From positions 1-35,632 of the IMG/VR virus record IMGVR_UViG_3300027686_000016: a stretch of DNA of 35,632 bases, one strand, 5' to 3'. Positions 17,502 to 24,748 of the stretch are shown here, in pieces; within the stretch, counting starts at the first letter, position 1; each line of letters opens with the position of its first letter. This DNA is from a virus. Below the pieces are notes generated by a model. It ran no database searches and was not told the origin of the DNA. It saw nothing but the letters and a program-made list of their open reading frames with translations. The position numbers and the translations under genes are program-made.

Positions 17502-17582
17502 TTATCGGTTCATAATGTAACAAGTTACTTCAAAACCAAAACGCATCTCAGTCGCCTGAGGAGTTGTCCAAGTATTTTTCAT
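17502..17582 (-). CDS. pqqA: PqqA-like peptide, precursor of pyrroloquinoline quinone
   Basis: A 26-codon gene starting MKNTW and continuing into TEMRFGFEVTCYIMNR. PqqA peptides have 22-29 residues with a conserved W near the start, a P, then GxEVTxYxxxR. The Glu of the E-V-T-x-Tyr motif is joined to the Tyr by PqqE, and the pair becomes PQQ, the cofactor of methanol and glucose dehydrogenases. Every one of these positions is present here (Trp5, Pro8, Glu18, Tyr22, final Arg26). AAAGGAATAACT gives a good ribosome-binding site. No pqqB-E is in the window, so the phage would supply only the substrate to the host pathway. Element 2 (17659-17747) is 77 nt upstream. Translation and use are inference. 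Confidence 0.85.
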   Translation of the reverse strand: MKNTWTTPQATEMRFGFEVTCYIMNR

Positions 17583-17658
17583 AGTTATTCCTTTATATTA
17601 ATTAAAAAAATAACAAATATCAGATGAGAGCTATGCAAGTCATCCTTGATTGTTTGTT

Positions 17659-17747
17659 CTCCTACTACCCTATAAGCACAGGGTGTTTTAACCACCCAAA
17701 TAACCCTTTAAAATCAAAGGGTTAAGTGTATTTAAGGTACGGCATCA
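17659..17747 (-). promoter_or_regulatory. Repeated intergenic element 2, copy upstream of pqqA
   Basis: An 89-nt element whose twin is at 26783-26871. On the minus strand both begin TGATGCCGTACC and end with a 28-29-nt block containing TGTGCTTATAGGGTAGTAGG; the 48-or-so bases between differ more but no gaps are needed. This copy contains two perfect hairpins (AACCCTTT-AAAGGGTT and GGGTG-CACCC) absent from the other. TGTGCTTATAG looks like an extended -10 promoter. Between it and pqqA a 7-codon leader frame (MTCIALI) has its own AAGG site. Confidence 0.6.
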
Positions 17748-17751
17748 TATT

Positions 17752-19614
17752 TTAGGTGATTTCACAGCTATTACCTACACAAGCCAATGTCTGACTGCCC
17801 TCTGTGTTATCATCGTCCTCTGTAAGCTCAGAGTATTCAATTAACTGAGGTGTTGCTGCTAATGCTATCTTAAACTCTTCCTTACTTACGTCCTGATATG
17901 GTGCTTGGACATAACTATGATCTGAGTGTGGTAAGAAACTAATCCCTGATATTTCATCAAAGTGTTTGTATACCCATGCACCTACCTCTAACCACTCATG
18001 CTCTCTAACGTTAATCGTTACAGAAGGTTTATGATGACACCAATGGCGTTGATAGGTTAACCATGTCTCTAGCTCTTGTAGTGCAGTCCTATCATCTCTA
18101 GTAACAGATCCTCTTGGAGACTTAATAGGAAAGCTAAACACTGCTGTGCTATCAGGCCTATATGCTTCATCTTCTACACTAACACCCTTTTGCTTTAAGA
18201 ACTCATACAAAGCATCTTTCTTGTCTATCCGTACAGTCCTAATATAGTAATCACTATGGCGACTGTGAATACCACTAGCGCTATCGACAAGTTGTGATAC
18301 AGTTCCCGACGGCTTGACGCATGTAATGCTCTTGCTTTCCTCAACTTCGAGTAAGCGTGCGTACTTCTTATTGACCTTAGTGGCTTCATCTCTTAATTCC
18401 TCTAAAAATGTAGGATCAGGATTTGCCATCATCTTGCTATCCATAATGCCCGTTAATGAAACACCTAACAATCGTTCCTCAGTTGTGTTCTTAACCCATT
18501 CAGCAGATAAGAATTGAAACTTAGATAAAGTAGATTGAAAAGTACCTAGTATTGTTGCTAACCTTACCTTCTCTAGTAATGTTTCTTTTGTGTCATCTGC
18601 CCTCACTACTACCTCTGTCAGGTTGCAAAATTGCTTATCACGTAAAATTATCTCGCTGCATGGATTTGTCCCATAGCTTAGGCTAGGGTCTCTTCCTTGT
18701 TTAGCTGCTTGTTTCTGTGATGCAACCCTGTTAAAGATACCTCTCTCACCAGACTTAGACTTAACTAACGACAACCATTCTTCCATAAATACTTCCATGT
18801 CAGGCTTCTCTGTATAAGCTACAGAGTTGTTAGCTAATCCTCTGTGTGGATTGTCATTATACCAAGCGCCAGATTTACATTCTCTCATACGTTTATCAGT
18901 AAGATTAGATAATGATATAAGAGCTGATCTTCTTACGCCACCTACTACAACTATTTCACCAATCATACAAGTTATATCATGCACCTCTAACGATGTAAGC
19001 TTACGCCCCCTAGCATTAATGAATGACTCAGTAACAAACTCAAACAATCTTTTTAATGGTTCATGTCCTGATGCTCTACCACCAAAAGTCTTTAACCTTG
19101 CACCTGATGGCCTAACACGAGAGTAATCGATGGTTGGTATGTCACCTTCCCATAGACTAGATAATAGTTTCTTAAACGCCTTCGCCCACCCAAGTTTGCT
19201 GTCGCCAACAACAATAGTATCATCACAAGGATTAATACTCTCCGGGATACTTGGTAGTTTGTCAATCTCTTGTCTTTCACAACTAAAGCCTACTCCTGTA
19301 CCATTCATCAAAATGTATAGACATTCACTGAAGGCTCTCTTATTATTAATAGCTAAGTAACTACAGTTGTATGCTGCAATGTTATCTCTTTCACAAGCTT
19401 CACCAGCAGTCATAAGTAATCTCATAGATGGCATTACTTCTAGGTTTAGTACTGCATCATGTATCTTTGCAATGTCTTTACCTAGCTTAGGCTGGTGTTT
19501 CTTAATGAAGTCAGTTAGTCTTGTGCAAGTCTCCGACCATGTTTCTCTTCTTTTTAATTCAGGTATGTAACGTGCGTACCTTGAAGTGTGAATGAACTTC
19601 TGATAATTGTCCAA
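17752..19614 (-). CDS. nrdJ: Class II (B12-dependent) ribonucleotide reductase, monomeric type
   Basis: A 620-residue enzyme that makes deoxyribonucleotides using adenosylcobalamin, so needs no oxygen or metal-radical subunit. It is of the Lactobacillus RTPR type. Landmarks: NCSYLAI with Cys84 (substrate-side redox Cys), NGTGVGFSCE at 104-113, VVGGVRRSALISL near 225, the radical-site motif YGTNPCSEI near 315, CVKPSGTVSQL near 425, and the C-terminal redox pair Cys612-x4-Cys617 (LACVGNSC). All expected residues are present. It starts with TTG, placed 7 nt after AGGAG; no ATG lies near. It is in the same operon direction as the nucleotide and replication genes and ends just before element 2 and pqqA. 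Confidence 0.9.
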   Translation of the reverse strand: MDNYQKFIHTSRYARYIPELKRRETWSETCTRLTDFIKKHQPKLGKDIAKIHDAVLNLEVMPSMRLLMTAGEACERDNIAAYNCSYLAINNKRAFSECLYILMNGTGVGFSCERQEIDKLPSIPESINPCDDTIVVGDSKLGWAKAFKKLLSSLWEGDIPTIDYSRVRPSGARLKTFGGRASGHEPLKRLFEFVTESFINARGRKLTSLEVHDITCMIGEIVVVGGVRRSALISLSNLTDKRMRECKSGAWYNDNPHRGLANNSVAYTEKPDMEVFMEEWLSLVKSKSGERGIFNRVASQKQAAKQGRDPSLSYGTNPCSEIILRDKQFCNLTEVVVRADDTKETLLEKVRLATILGTFQSTLSKFQFLSAEWVKNTTEERLLGVSLTGIMDSKMMANPDPTFLEELRDEATKVNKKYARLLEVEESKSITCVKPSGTVSQLVDSASGIHSRHSDYYIRTVRIDKKDALYEFLKQKGVSVEDEAYRPDSTAVFSFPIKSPRGSVTRDDRTALQELETWLTYQRHWCHHKPSVTINVREHEWLEVGAWVYKHFDEISGISFLPHSDHSYVQAPYQDVSKEEFKIALAATPQLIEYSELTEDDDNTEGSQTLACVGNSCEIT

Positions 19615-19634
19615 AAAAATCTCCTTCGTTTAGT

Positions 19635-19961
19635 TTATGATAAATCGGCTATGTACGATTTGTACCTGCCATTCTTTTCTTTTTTCCATCCTTCCACCAA
19701 CAATACCCAATCAGCATCTCTTAGATGTGGAGTAGCATCGGCATCAGTAATTTTCTTTATCCTAGCGTTCATATTACTATAACTAGTTACTTGTATTGCA
19801 TGAGTCTCTCCTGTGATAGATATACCTAGTATGTCAAAGTTCCAAAGGTCTTGTCTAATCCTAGCCCAACTGTTCCACTTCTCAACAATCTGAACTAACT
19901 TATAATCACCAGAGTCTCTCATTCTTTTAAGTGTGCGCTGGGTGGGAGATGTTTTAGCCAT
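19635..19961 (-). CDS. Nuclease-like protein (VRR-NUC/PD-(D/E)XK type)
   Basis: A 108-residue protein found widely in small marine phages. Residues 5-35 (TQRTLKRMRDSGDYKLVQIVEKW) are helical; the central IRQDLWNFDILGI then ETHAIQVTSYSNMNARIKKI segment has the Asp / Glu-x-x / Gln layout of compact restriction-type nucleases, in which the metal-binding Asp is followed by a strand and Glu-x-Gln. It ends with a W-x-Lys segment. The start overlaps the preceding stop as TAATG with AGGAG upstream. A role in recombination or resolution of DNA is likely, but activity is inferred. Confidence 0.55.
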   Translation of the reverse strand: MAKTSPTQRTLKRMRDSGDYKLVQIVEKWNSWARIRQDLWNFDILGISITGETHAIQVTSYSNMNARIKKITDADATPHLRDADWVLLVEGWKKEKNGRYKSYIADLS

Positions 19962-20149
19962 TACGCATCTCCTGAGTCATCAACAAACCTATCAGGATCG
20001 TTTTTCTTAGGCTTCTTAGGATCAACCCTGTGTGGCAGTTTATTACCATAATCATCTTCTTTTTCAAGTAGCCATATTTCATCGTTAATAGAATCTACGT
20101 CTGGCTCATAGCTTTCTTTAGGTTCCGGTGGATTTACATCTCTTTCCAT
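19961..20149 (-). CDS. Small acidic protein of unknown function
   Basis: A 62-residue, highly acidic and Pro/Lys-containing protein with no hydrophobic core (Pro-rich start, EIWLLEKEDDYGNKLPHR in the middle, then KKPKKNDPDRF). Probably disordered. It is translated from GAGGAGAATTAAA-ATG and ends overlapping the next gene. No family recognised; small acidic early proteins in phages are often inhibitors of host factors, which here is only a possibility. Confidence 0.5.
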   Translation of the reverse strand: MERDVNPPEPKESYEPDVDSINDEIWLLEKEDDYGNKLPHRVDPKKPKKNDPDRFVDDSGDA

Positions 20150-20150
20150 T

Positions 20151-20654
20151 TTAATTCTCCTCTATAAATGTGTTATAACCTTTTTGAGTTTTAACAAAGC
20201 CACATGATTGTGAATCATCTACTTCGAAGTCAAACTTACTAAAGGTATTTCTTGTTTCATGACTAACTGGCATATATAACTTATCTTCTAATTGACACAT
20301 CATGATTGGCGCTGAAGTACAGTTCTTATAGAAGTACTTCTCTGCTTCATCACATGTCATAAAGTTAGCAACATATTCTAAATCATCATACGATTGTGTA
20401 TAACTAACTGCCATAACGAATGGGCCTTCACCCACCTTGATTGTATCTTTAGCCATAACACCCATAGCAAACACACCATAAAACACTATGATAAGTGCTA
20501 CCACTACAAGCTGTATTATAGTTGTTGTAGTTATATTTTTCCACTCCCTCCACTTTCTTTTCTTTTCTTTTTGCTCTGCTTTCCACACCTCAACCCTTCT
20601 TCTTTCTCTCATGTGTTTTCTATATGCGATGTTTTTATAACCTAAGTAACTCAT
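20151..20654 (-). CDS. Single-pass membrane protein with extracytoplasmic domain
   Basis: A 167-residue protein with a very basic cytoplasmic N-terminus (KHMRERRRVEVWKAEQKEKKRK), one membrane helix at about 47-67 (IIQLVVVALIIVFYGVFAMG) and a C-terminal domain with four Cys residues (about 113-150) that could form disulphides in the periplasm. The positive-inside rule supports an N-in topology. It is co-translated with a 40-residue membrane peptide upstream. Such proteins may act in superinfection exclusion or as spanin-like components; neither is shown. Confidence 0.6.
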   Translation of the reverse strand: MSYLGYKNIAYRKHMRERRRVEVWKAEQKEKKRKWREWKNITTTTIIQLVVVALIIVFYGVFAMGVMAKDTIKVGEGPFVMAVSYTQSYDDLEYVANFMTCDEAEKYFYKNCTSAPIMMCQLEDKLYMPVSHETRNTFSKFDFEVDDSQSCGFVKTQKGYNTFIEEN

Positions 20655-20773
20655 TTGTTTTTCCTCCTGTTTTTAACCTTACGAACTATCGCATCTTTAG
20701 CGACTGCTGTTCCTTCAAATAGCACATAGAATACTAACCATGCCCATATCACTACTGCCAATATCATCATCAT
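20651..20773 (-). CDS. 40-residue membrane peptide
   Basis: Starts MMMILAVVIWAWLVFYVL, one membrane helix, followed by a basic tail (VRKVKNRRKNK). Strong site AAAGGGGGAATTAAATT before the first ATG; the stop (TGA) overlaps the ATG of the membrane protein at 20654, a clear coupling. Too short to name. Together with the next gene it forms a two-gene membrane unit. Confidence 0.6.
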   Translation of the reverse strand: MMMILAVVIWAWLVFYVLFEGTAVAKDAIVRKVKNRRKNK

Positions 20774-20792
20774 AATTTAATTCCCCCTTTAG

Positions 20793-21113
20793 TTAAACTG
20801 CAAAACTACTACCACAACCACAAGTTGCTTTAGCACTTGGATTACTTATTTGAAATCCTGAGCCTTGCAACCCATCTTTGTAATCTACTTCTGAATCATT
20901 TAAATACTGAAGACTCATTGGGTCAACAAGTAACATGATACCATCTTTTTCTATTTTAGTATCATCATCGTTAACCTTATCATCAAAAGTAAACCCATAT
21001 TGCATACCTGAACAGCCACCACCTTGAACATAAGCTCTTAGCTTTAAATCAGGATTGTCTTCGTCAAGTAATAATTCTTTAATCTTAGTTACTGCACTAT
21101 CACTTAGTTTCAT
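20793..21113 (-). CDS. iscA: A-type iron-sulphur carrier (IscA/ErpA family)
   Basis: 106 residues from the ATG at 21113 ([15 protein letters not shown]), preferred over a longer frame because it overlaps the iscU stop by 14 nt in operon style. It holds the family signature: [11 protein letters not shown] with Cys34, and CGCGSSF with Cys98 and Cys100, the three Cys that bind a cluster. Length is that of a normal IscA/ErpA. It carries Fe-S clusters from a scaffold to target proteins. It is directly downstream of iscU, so the pair is probably expressed together. Iron-sulphur carriers are known in marine phages; the pairing with a full scaffold is less common in my knowledge. Confidence 0.88.
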   Translation of the reverse strand: MKLSDSAVTKIKELLLDEDNPDLKLRAYVQGGGCSGMQYGFTFDDKVNDDDTKIEKDGIMLLVDPMSLQYLNDSEVDYKDGLQGSGFQISNPSAKATCGCGSSFAV

Positions 21114-21486
21114 TTTGCTTATCCTGTAAATTTTTAATTGCTCCCTTGATAGCATCTTCTGCTAACACAGAACAATGAATCTTAACTGGTGGTAATGCTA
21201 ACTCTTCAACAATAGTTGTATTCTTAATGTTTTGAGCCTCATCTAATGTTTTGCCCTTCAACATTTCTGTTACTAATGATGATGATGCAATAGCACTACC
21301 GCAGCCATAAGTCTTAAACTTAGCATCTACAATAACATCTTTAGACACTTGAATTTGCAACTTCATCACATCTCCACAAGCGGGTGCGCCAACTAAGCCT
21401 GTACCTACGTTAGGGTCAGCTTTATCTAAGCTTCCTACGTTTCTTGGGTTCTCGTAATGATCTAACACCTGTTTGCTATAAGCCAT
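21100..21486 (-). CDS. iscU: Iron-sulphur cluster scaffold (IscU family)
   Basis: 128 residues, full length. The assembly site is complete: GAPACGD (Cys37, Asp39), [11 protein letters not shown] (Cys62) and [10 protein letters not shown] (His104, Cys105). Directly before it is LPPVK (98-102), the motif bound by the chaperone HscA, so the phage protein could use the host HscA/HscB and the host cysteine desulphurase (no IscS is in the window). It begins [19 protein letters not shown], as cellular IscU does. Start overlaps the preceding stop (TAATG). The likely benefit is Fe-S supply for enzymes needed in infection; which one is not known. Confidence 0.92.
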   Translation of the reverse strand: MAYSKQVLDHYENPRNVGSLDKADPNVGTGLVGAPACGDVMKLQIQVSKDVIVDAKFKTYGCGSAIASSSLVTEMLKGKTLDEAQNIKNTTIVEELALPPVKIHCSVLAEDAIKGAIKNLQDKQNETK

Positions 21487-21734
21487 TATTTTTCCTCTAG
21501 TTCAATTAACATATCAATGTAATGCTTTGCTTTTTGTAAGTCTTCTAACGGCTTACCTTTGTCCTTGTATCTAGTAATGTATTTAATAACATTGCCTTGG
21601 AGATAAGTAAGTTTGTTCTTAGTTATGTATTCAACAGGTTGGATAGCTAACTTACTATAATGGTCGCCACCTACTTGCTCATTTAACGCATCTCCTTCAT
21701 TATATTGGTAATCTACTTTGTTTATCATGTTCAT
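21486..21734 (-). CDS. DUF3310 protein
   Basis: 82 residues with the signature of the DUF3310 family common in phages: GGDHY near 21-25, IQPVEYITKN, then GNVIKYITRYKDKG and DLQKAKHYIDMLIE. Such proteins are sometimes annotated as nucleotide kinases, without proof. Strong CAGGAGGAATT before the ATG, which overlaps the stop of the Ref-like gene (ATGA). Likely early nucleotide or DNA metabolism. Confidence 0.75.
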   Translation of the reverse strand: MNMINKVDYQYNEGDALNEQVGGDHYSKLAIQPVEYITKNKLTYLQGNVIKYITRYKDKGKPLEDLQKAKHYIDMLIELEEK

Positions 21735-22006
21735 AATTCCTCCTGTAATCTGTTATAAAGTTCTACTTGAGTTCCGTAGCGTTCTTCCCAGGTCTGTTTG
21801 CCAATAGTATGAATCCCCATTTTTCCCTGGTGATGGTATGGACACAAAGGTATCATTTTCTCATCCTTTCTACCCATACCTGTATGATGCCTAATGTGGT
21901 GTATGGTGGCTGGAGGAGCATCTATCTCCTCACAATACCAGCGACACACACAACATCCAAACTCAGACATTTTGTTCATATAAGCTTTTTCTGCTTTAGT
22001 TGCCAT
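21731..22006 (-). CDS. Ref-like HNH nuclease (recombination enhancement family)
   Basis: 91 residues from the ATG at 22006, which overlaps the stop of the phosphoesterase (TAATG); a longer frame from 22027 lies inside that gene. It shows Cys-x2-Cys (CCVC) at the start, then APPATIHHIRHH, GMGRKDEKMIPLC, HHQG and GIHT, the zinc and HNH ligands of the RecA-dependent nuclease Ref family of phage P1. It may cut DNA at recombination filaments or act as a packaging/repair nuclease. Neighbouring genes are for DNA metabolism. Confidence 0.75.
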   Translation of the reverse strand: MATKAEKAYMNKMSEFGCCVCRWYCEEIDAPPATIHHIRHHTGMGRKDEKMIPLCPYHHQGKMGIHTIGKQTWEERYGTQVELYNRLQEEL

Positions 22007-22710
22007 TACACAATTTTCCCAATCCATTTACCCCCTTTAATTACCATAGGATGTATTCTAGGTTGACCGTCTACAATAACTAATGAAGACATAATAAATC
22101 TGTCTTTAAAGTTGCGACTGTATGAGAACGCTAATGAGTCTTGGTTAGTTAAACATCCAGTCTGTGCACCCCATACTAATTTATCAGGGTTACTAAAGTA
22201 TTGAATACTAGCCTTACTATGGTAGTGTCCTTGTACTGTGTGCATGCCATACTTCTGAGCTATCTGCAATACATTGGCCGACATCCCATGTGTAAAGAAA
22301 CACCTAGAGCCATCGTTAAGATCAATGGTTAAATCTGGAAGCCACTCCCAACCATCACCTACCTCTAAAAAGTCATTATAAGATTTCAAGAATCCTTTAG
22401 GTAAACCATGATGTAATGCTTTTCTAAACACTAAACTAGAATGGTTAGAATCTACAAGCTTCATCTTAGGAAATACACCTTCTAGCTCTTTAACGCTCTT
22501 TTTAGCTAACTTTAATTCATCACCAGCGCTTGGTAGGTCTGGGTCTGAGCTATGAAAACTAATAGCATGACAATCAATTTCATCTCCTATGTTAACTACC
22601 AAATCAAATCCTTTGTAGTGTTTCTTTAATGCTTTAAGAAACTTAATAGAATCTTTGTGATGATACGGCATGTGCATATCACCAATTACCATTACCTTTT
22701 TATATTGCAT
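22006..22710 (-). CDS. Calcineurin-like metallophosphoesterase
   Basis: 234 residues. All five metal-binding blocks of the family are visible: GDMHMP near the start, GDEIDCH (about 42-48), SNHSS (about 88-92), THGM (about 146), and GHYHS (about 167-171). The two-metal centre hydrolyses phosphate esters. In phage replication regions such enzymes may act on nucleotides or DNA ends, but the substrate is not shown. Good site AAGGAGAAAAT before the ATG. Confidence 0.8.
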   Translation of the reverse strand: MQYKKVMVIGDMHMPYHHKDSIKFLKALKKHYKGFDLVVNIGDEIDCHAISFHSSDPDLPSAGDELKLAKKSVKELEGVFPKMKLVDSNHSSLVFRKALHHGLPKGFLKSYNDFLEVGDGWEWLPDLTIDLNDGSRCFFTHGMSANVLQIAQKYGMHTVQGHYHSKASIQYFSNPDKLVWGAQTGCLTNQDSLAFSYSRNFKDRFIMSSLVIVDGQPRIHPMVIKGGKWIGKIV

Positions 22711-22719
22711 ATTTTCTCC

Positions 22720-23094
22720 TTAATATCCATATTGTGTTAAGTCTAATTTAAACCCTAAATCTACTGCAAAACGTTCTACTTTAGACAGGTACTCTACAAA
22801 CTCTTTAATCGTTAGCTTAGATGTAGATGGGATAATTGGAATTTCTTCCCCCAATATCTCAGTTTTATATCCTAAAAATTTATATTTAAGCAACTCATGC
22901 ATCTCACCTTCATCATAACCAAGATAATTACCAAGTTCAGCTATAAGCGCCCAGTACATTTTATTCTGCTCAGTGCTTCTGTTAAAAGCAAAAGGCTTTA
23001 CTTCTACTTCCCAAGCTTTGGTTAAGTCTAGCTCACCAATCTGCCTTCTTACGTTCTCCAACTCCTCTTCTGATGTCACTTTGTACCTTTTCAT
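22720..23094 (-). CDS. NinB-like recombination protein
   Basis: 124 residues with the pattern of the lambda NinB (Orf) family: a basic strand, then NRSTEQNKMYWALIAEL (53-65), a helix EMHELLKYKFL, and a C-terminal PSTSKLTIKEFVEYLSKVERFAVDLGF. NinB/Orf helps load recombinase on single-stranded DNA and can replace RecFOR. It lies in a recombination/replication cluster. The ribosome-binding site AGGAG lies 8 nt before the ATG inside an overlapping small frame. Confidence 0.7.
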   Translation of the reverse strand: MKRYKVTSEEELENVRRQIGELDLTKAWEVEVKPFAFNRSTEQNKMYWALIAELGNYLGYDEGEMHELLKYKFLGYKTEILGEEIPIIPSTSKLTIKEFVEYLSKVERFAVDLGFKLDLTQYGY

Positions 23095-23197
23095 AACCTT
23101 TGCTCCTAAAAATTTTACCTTCTTTAGATGTCGCTTTAAACTCTACGCCATCTCCAAATGTCTCCTTTATTTCCTTAATAAAGTCTTTAATCATCAT
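23033..23197 (-). CDS. 54-residue small protein overlapping ninB-like gene
   Basis: Starts MMIKDFIKEIKETFGDG at an ATG overlapping the helicase stop (TAATGATG) and runs on in a different frame 62 nt into the ninB-like gene. Residues alternate charged and aliphatic (VEFKATSKEGKIFRSKGYEK), like a small folded protein. The overlap with the helicase stop is the same as for many gene joins here, which supports it. No family recognised. Confidence 0.5.
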   Translation of the reverse strand: MMIKDFIKEIKETFGDGVEFKATSKEGKIFRSKGYEKVQSDIRRGVGERKKADW

Positions 23198-24099
23198 TAC
23201 CATGTCTCCGTATATTCAAACGTTTTAGGTTTGTATCCGAATCCCCACTTAGTTTCAGTTCCTTGTCCATGACGCTGCTTAAGTAAGTAAACTGCACAAG
23301 GTGCCTGTTGCATAACTTTTTCGTCAATACCACCCTCAGCCATCTCTCTCTCACGCTTCTTGTTTCTATGAACTGATAATACATTGTCTACTAAGTTAGT
23401 TATATCTGAGCTTCCTGATACATCAAACTTACTACTGCCATCATCTTCTGATGCTGTCTTCCTACTGTGGGCAACCAAGAATATATGTATTCCTAAGTCT
23501 CTAGCAGCAACACATAAGCTATTAATAAACTCTTTCTGTCTAGCATAGTCTTCTGAAGCTACACCACACTTCATCAAACTGTCTACGCAAAATAGCTTCA
23601 CGCCTAATTTCTCTGAAGCGTAATAAATAACTTCAAGCACCTTTTTCGCTGATGTCTCTCCCTCAGGGTCATACATGTATAGTCTTTTCTCTAGCTTATT
23701 TACAAAGTCTTTAATGTATTCATCGTTAGGCATAGCTTCTCCCGTCTGTTGACACATTCTTCCCAATGTTTGCTTGGGTAGCATCTCGAAGCTACAAATC
23801 ATACTGCGTTGCTGTTGCAGCAAGTGTAATATTACATAGTTAAGCCATGCTGACTTACCATGACCTGAATAACCAGTGACTAATGATACCTCACCTTCTC
23901 TTATTCTAAAATCTGTATGAGTCTTGTGAAATGGTAAAGCTAATCCACCAGTTAAGTCCTCATTAAAGTATTCCTTTACATCCTCTATATACTCAGAAGG
24001 GTTCTTAATCTTTAGATGTTCCTGATTATCCCTCTTACTCATGTAACCTGAAATTTCTTTATCGGTTACTAATATATCTTGTAACGTTTGTGTAACCAT
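23197..24099 (-). CDS. Replicative helicase, DnaB/T7 gp4-type
   Basis: 300 residues. A RecA-fold ATPase with Walker A GYSGHGKSA (76-84) and Walker B LFCVDS (169-174), a FLVAHSRK motif near 205 and a SGSSDITNLVDNV motif near 230 matching helicase motif 3-4 region of the DnaB/gp4 family, and a KQRHGQGTE arginine/loop segment near 275. No primase domain is attached; the primase-like zinc ribbon is encoded by the separate gene just upstream, so the two probably work together. It unwinds DNA at the fork. Site GAGGAGAT before the ATG. Confidence 0.85.
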   Translation of the reverse strand: MVTQTLQDILVTDKEISGYMSKRDNQEHLKIKNPSEYIEDVKEYFNEDLTGGLALPFHKTHTDFRIREGEVSLVTGYSGHGKSAWLNYVILHLLQQQRSMICSFEMLPKQTLGRMCQQTGEAMPNDEYIKDFVNKLEKRLYMYDPEGETSAKKVLEVIYYASEKLGVKLFCVDSLMKCGVASEDYARQKEFINSLCVAARDLGIHIFLVAHSRKTASEDDGSSKFDVSGSSDITNLVDNVLSVHRNKKREREMAEGGIDEKVMQQAPCAVYLLKQRHGQGTETKWGFGYKPKTFEYTETW

Positions 24100-24107
24100 A
24101 TCTCCTC

Positions 24108-24515
24108 CTATTTTGTTTTACTATAAGCGTCTCTAACATTTCCGACAGCCTTTAGCAATCTGTCATGGTCTTTATCATTAAGTGGTTTACCAGCTCTAAT
24201 TTGTGCGCTTGATAATCCAATAATAAGAACCTCGTCTCTAATCATCTTTAACACTGCAAAAGGATTAAAGCTATGTTTCTCTGCTTGATATAACTTATTG
24301 TCAGGCAGTATATCTTTCCAGTCTAAACCAGCTGAATCTAATATTGATTTAACATCACAACCAGCAAAGCAATTTAGAAGTATTCTATCTCCATCTCCTT
24401 GCTTAATACCTAGTGATGCACTCTTATCTTCGTGTGCCGGACACTGGCAAGAGTGTTGACCCTTGCCCGTTTCCCTTACACCATCAAATCTAGCTAAGAC
24501 CTCCTCTATTAGAAT
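24108..24515 (-). CDS. Primase-type zinc-ribbon protein with ATT start
   Basis: A 135-residue frame between the SSB-like gene and the helicase. It reads IEEVLARFDGVRETGKG, then HSCQCPAHEDKSASL and LLNCFAGCD, the CHC2-like zinc site of phage and P4-type primases (HxC-x-C ... C-x3-C type spacing). The C-terminal part (GLDWKDILPD, then KMIRDEVLILGL in pattern) is helical. No ATG, GTG or TTG precedes the zinc site: the in-frame upstream stop is only seven codons ahead of ATT at 24515, the codon that gives exactly the usual N-terminus. It overlaps the preceding stop by seven bases and has GAGGAGG just inside. It probably makes RNA primers or guides helicase loading. Confidence 0.75.
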   Translation of the reverse strand: MLIEEVLARFDGVRETGKGQHSCQCPAHEDKSASLGIKQGDGDRILLNCFAGCDVKSILDSAGLDWKDILPDNKLYQAEKHSFNPFAVLKMIRDEVLIIGLSSAQIRAGKPLNDKDHDRLLKAVGNVRDAYSKTK

Positions 24516-24748
24516 GGTACGTCTGCGCCTTCAACTGATGCATTTGCTACATCAGCTTTAGGCTGTGGTTCAGATAATTGTCCTGATAAATACTTTACAC
24601 CTGACTTTGCTTCACGAACCCAAGCTGCCATGCGCATTTCTTTACCCCCTTCTAGTGTTACTGTTCCAGAGTAATCAGGTCTATTTTCTACCCCTTGTTT
24701 ATCATTCTTGAACATTGCAAAAGAATTTGTGTTATCGTAATCAGCCAT
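24509..24748 (-). CDS. SSB-like / DUF736-like protein
   Basis: 79 residues from the ATG at 24748 (MADYDNTNSFAMFKND), chosen because GGAGGAAACAAAG is its ribosome-binding site and it overlaps the nuclease stop by 8 nt. It has the pattern FKNDKQGVENRPDYSGTVTL, GKEMRMAAWVRE and GVKYLSGQLSEP, seen in small phage proteins with an OB-like strand layout. A short acidic tail ending DVPF resembles the tail of single-strand DNA-binding proteins. Likely a single-strand DNA binder in the replication cluster. Confidence 0.6.
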   Translation of the reverse strand: MADYDNTNSFAMFKNDKQGVENRPDYSGTVTLEGGKEMRMAAWVREAKSGVKYLSGQLSEPQPKADVANASVEGADVPF

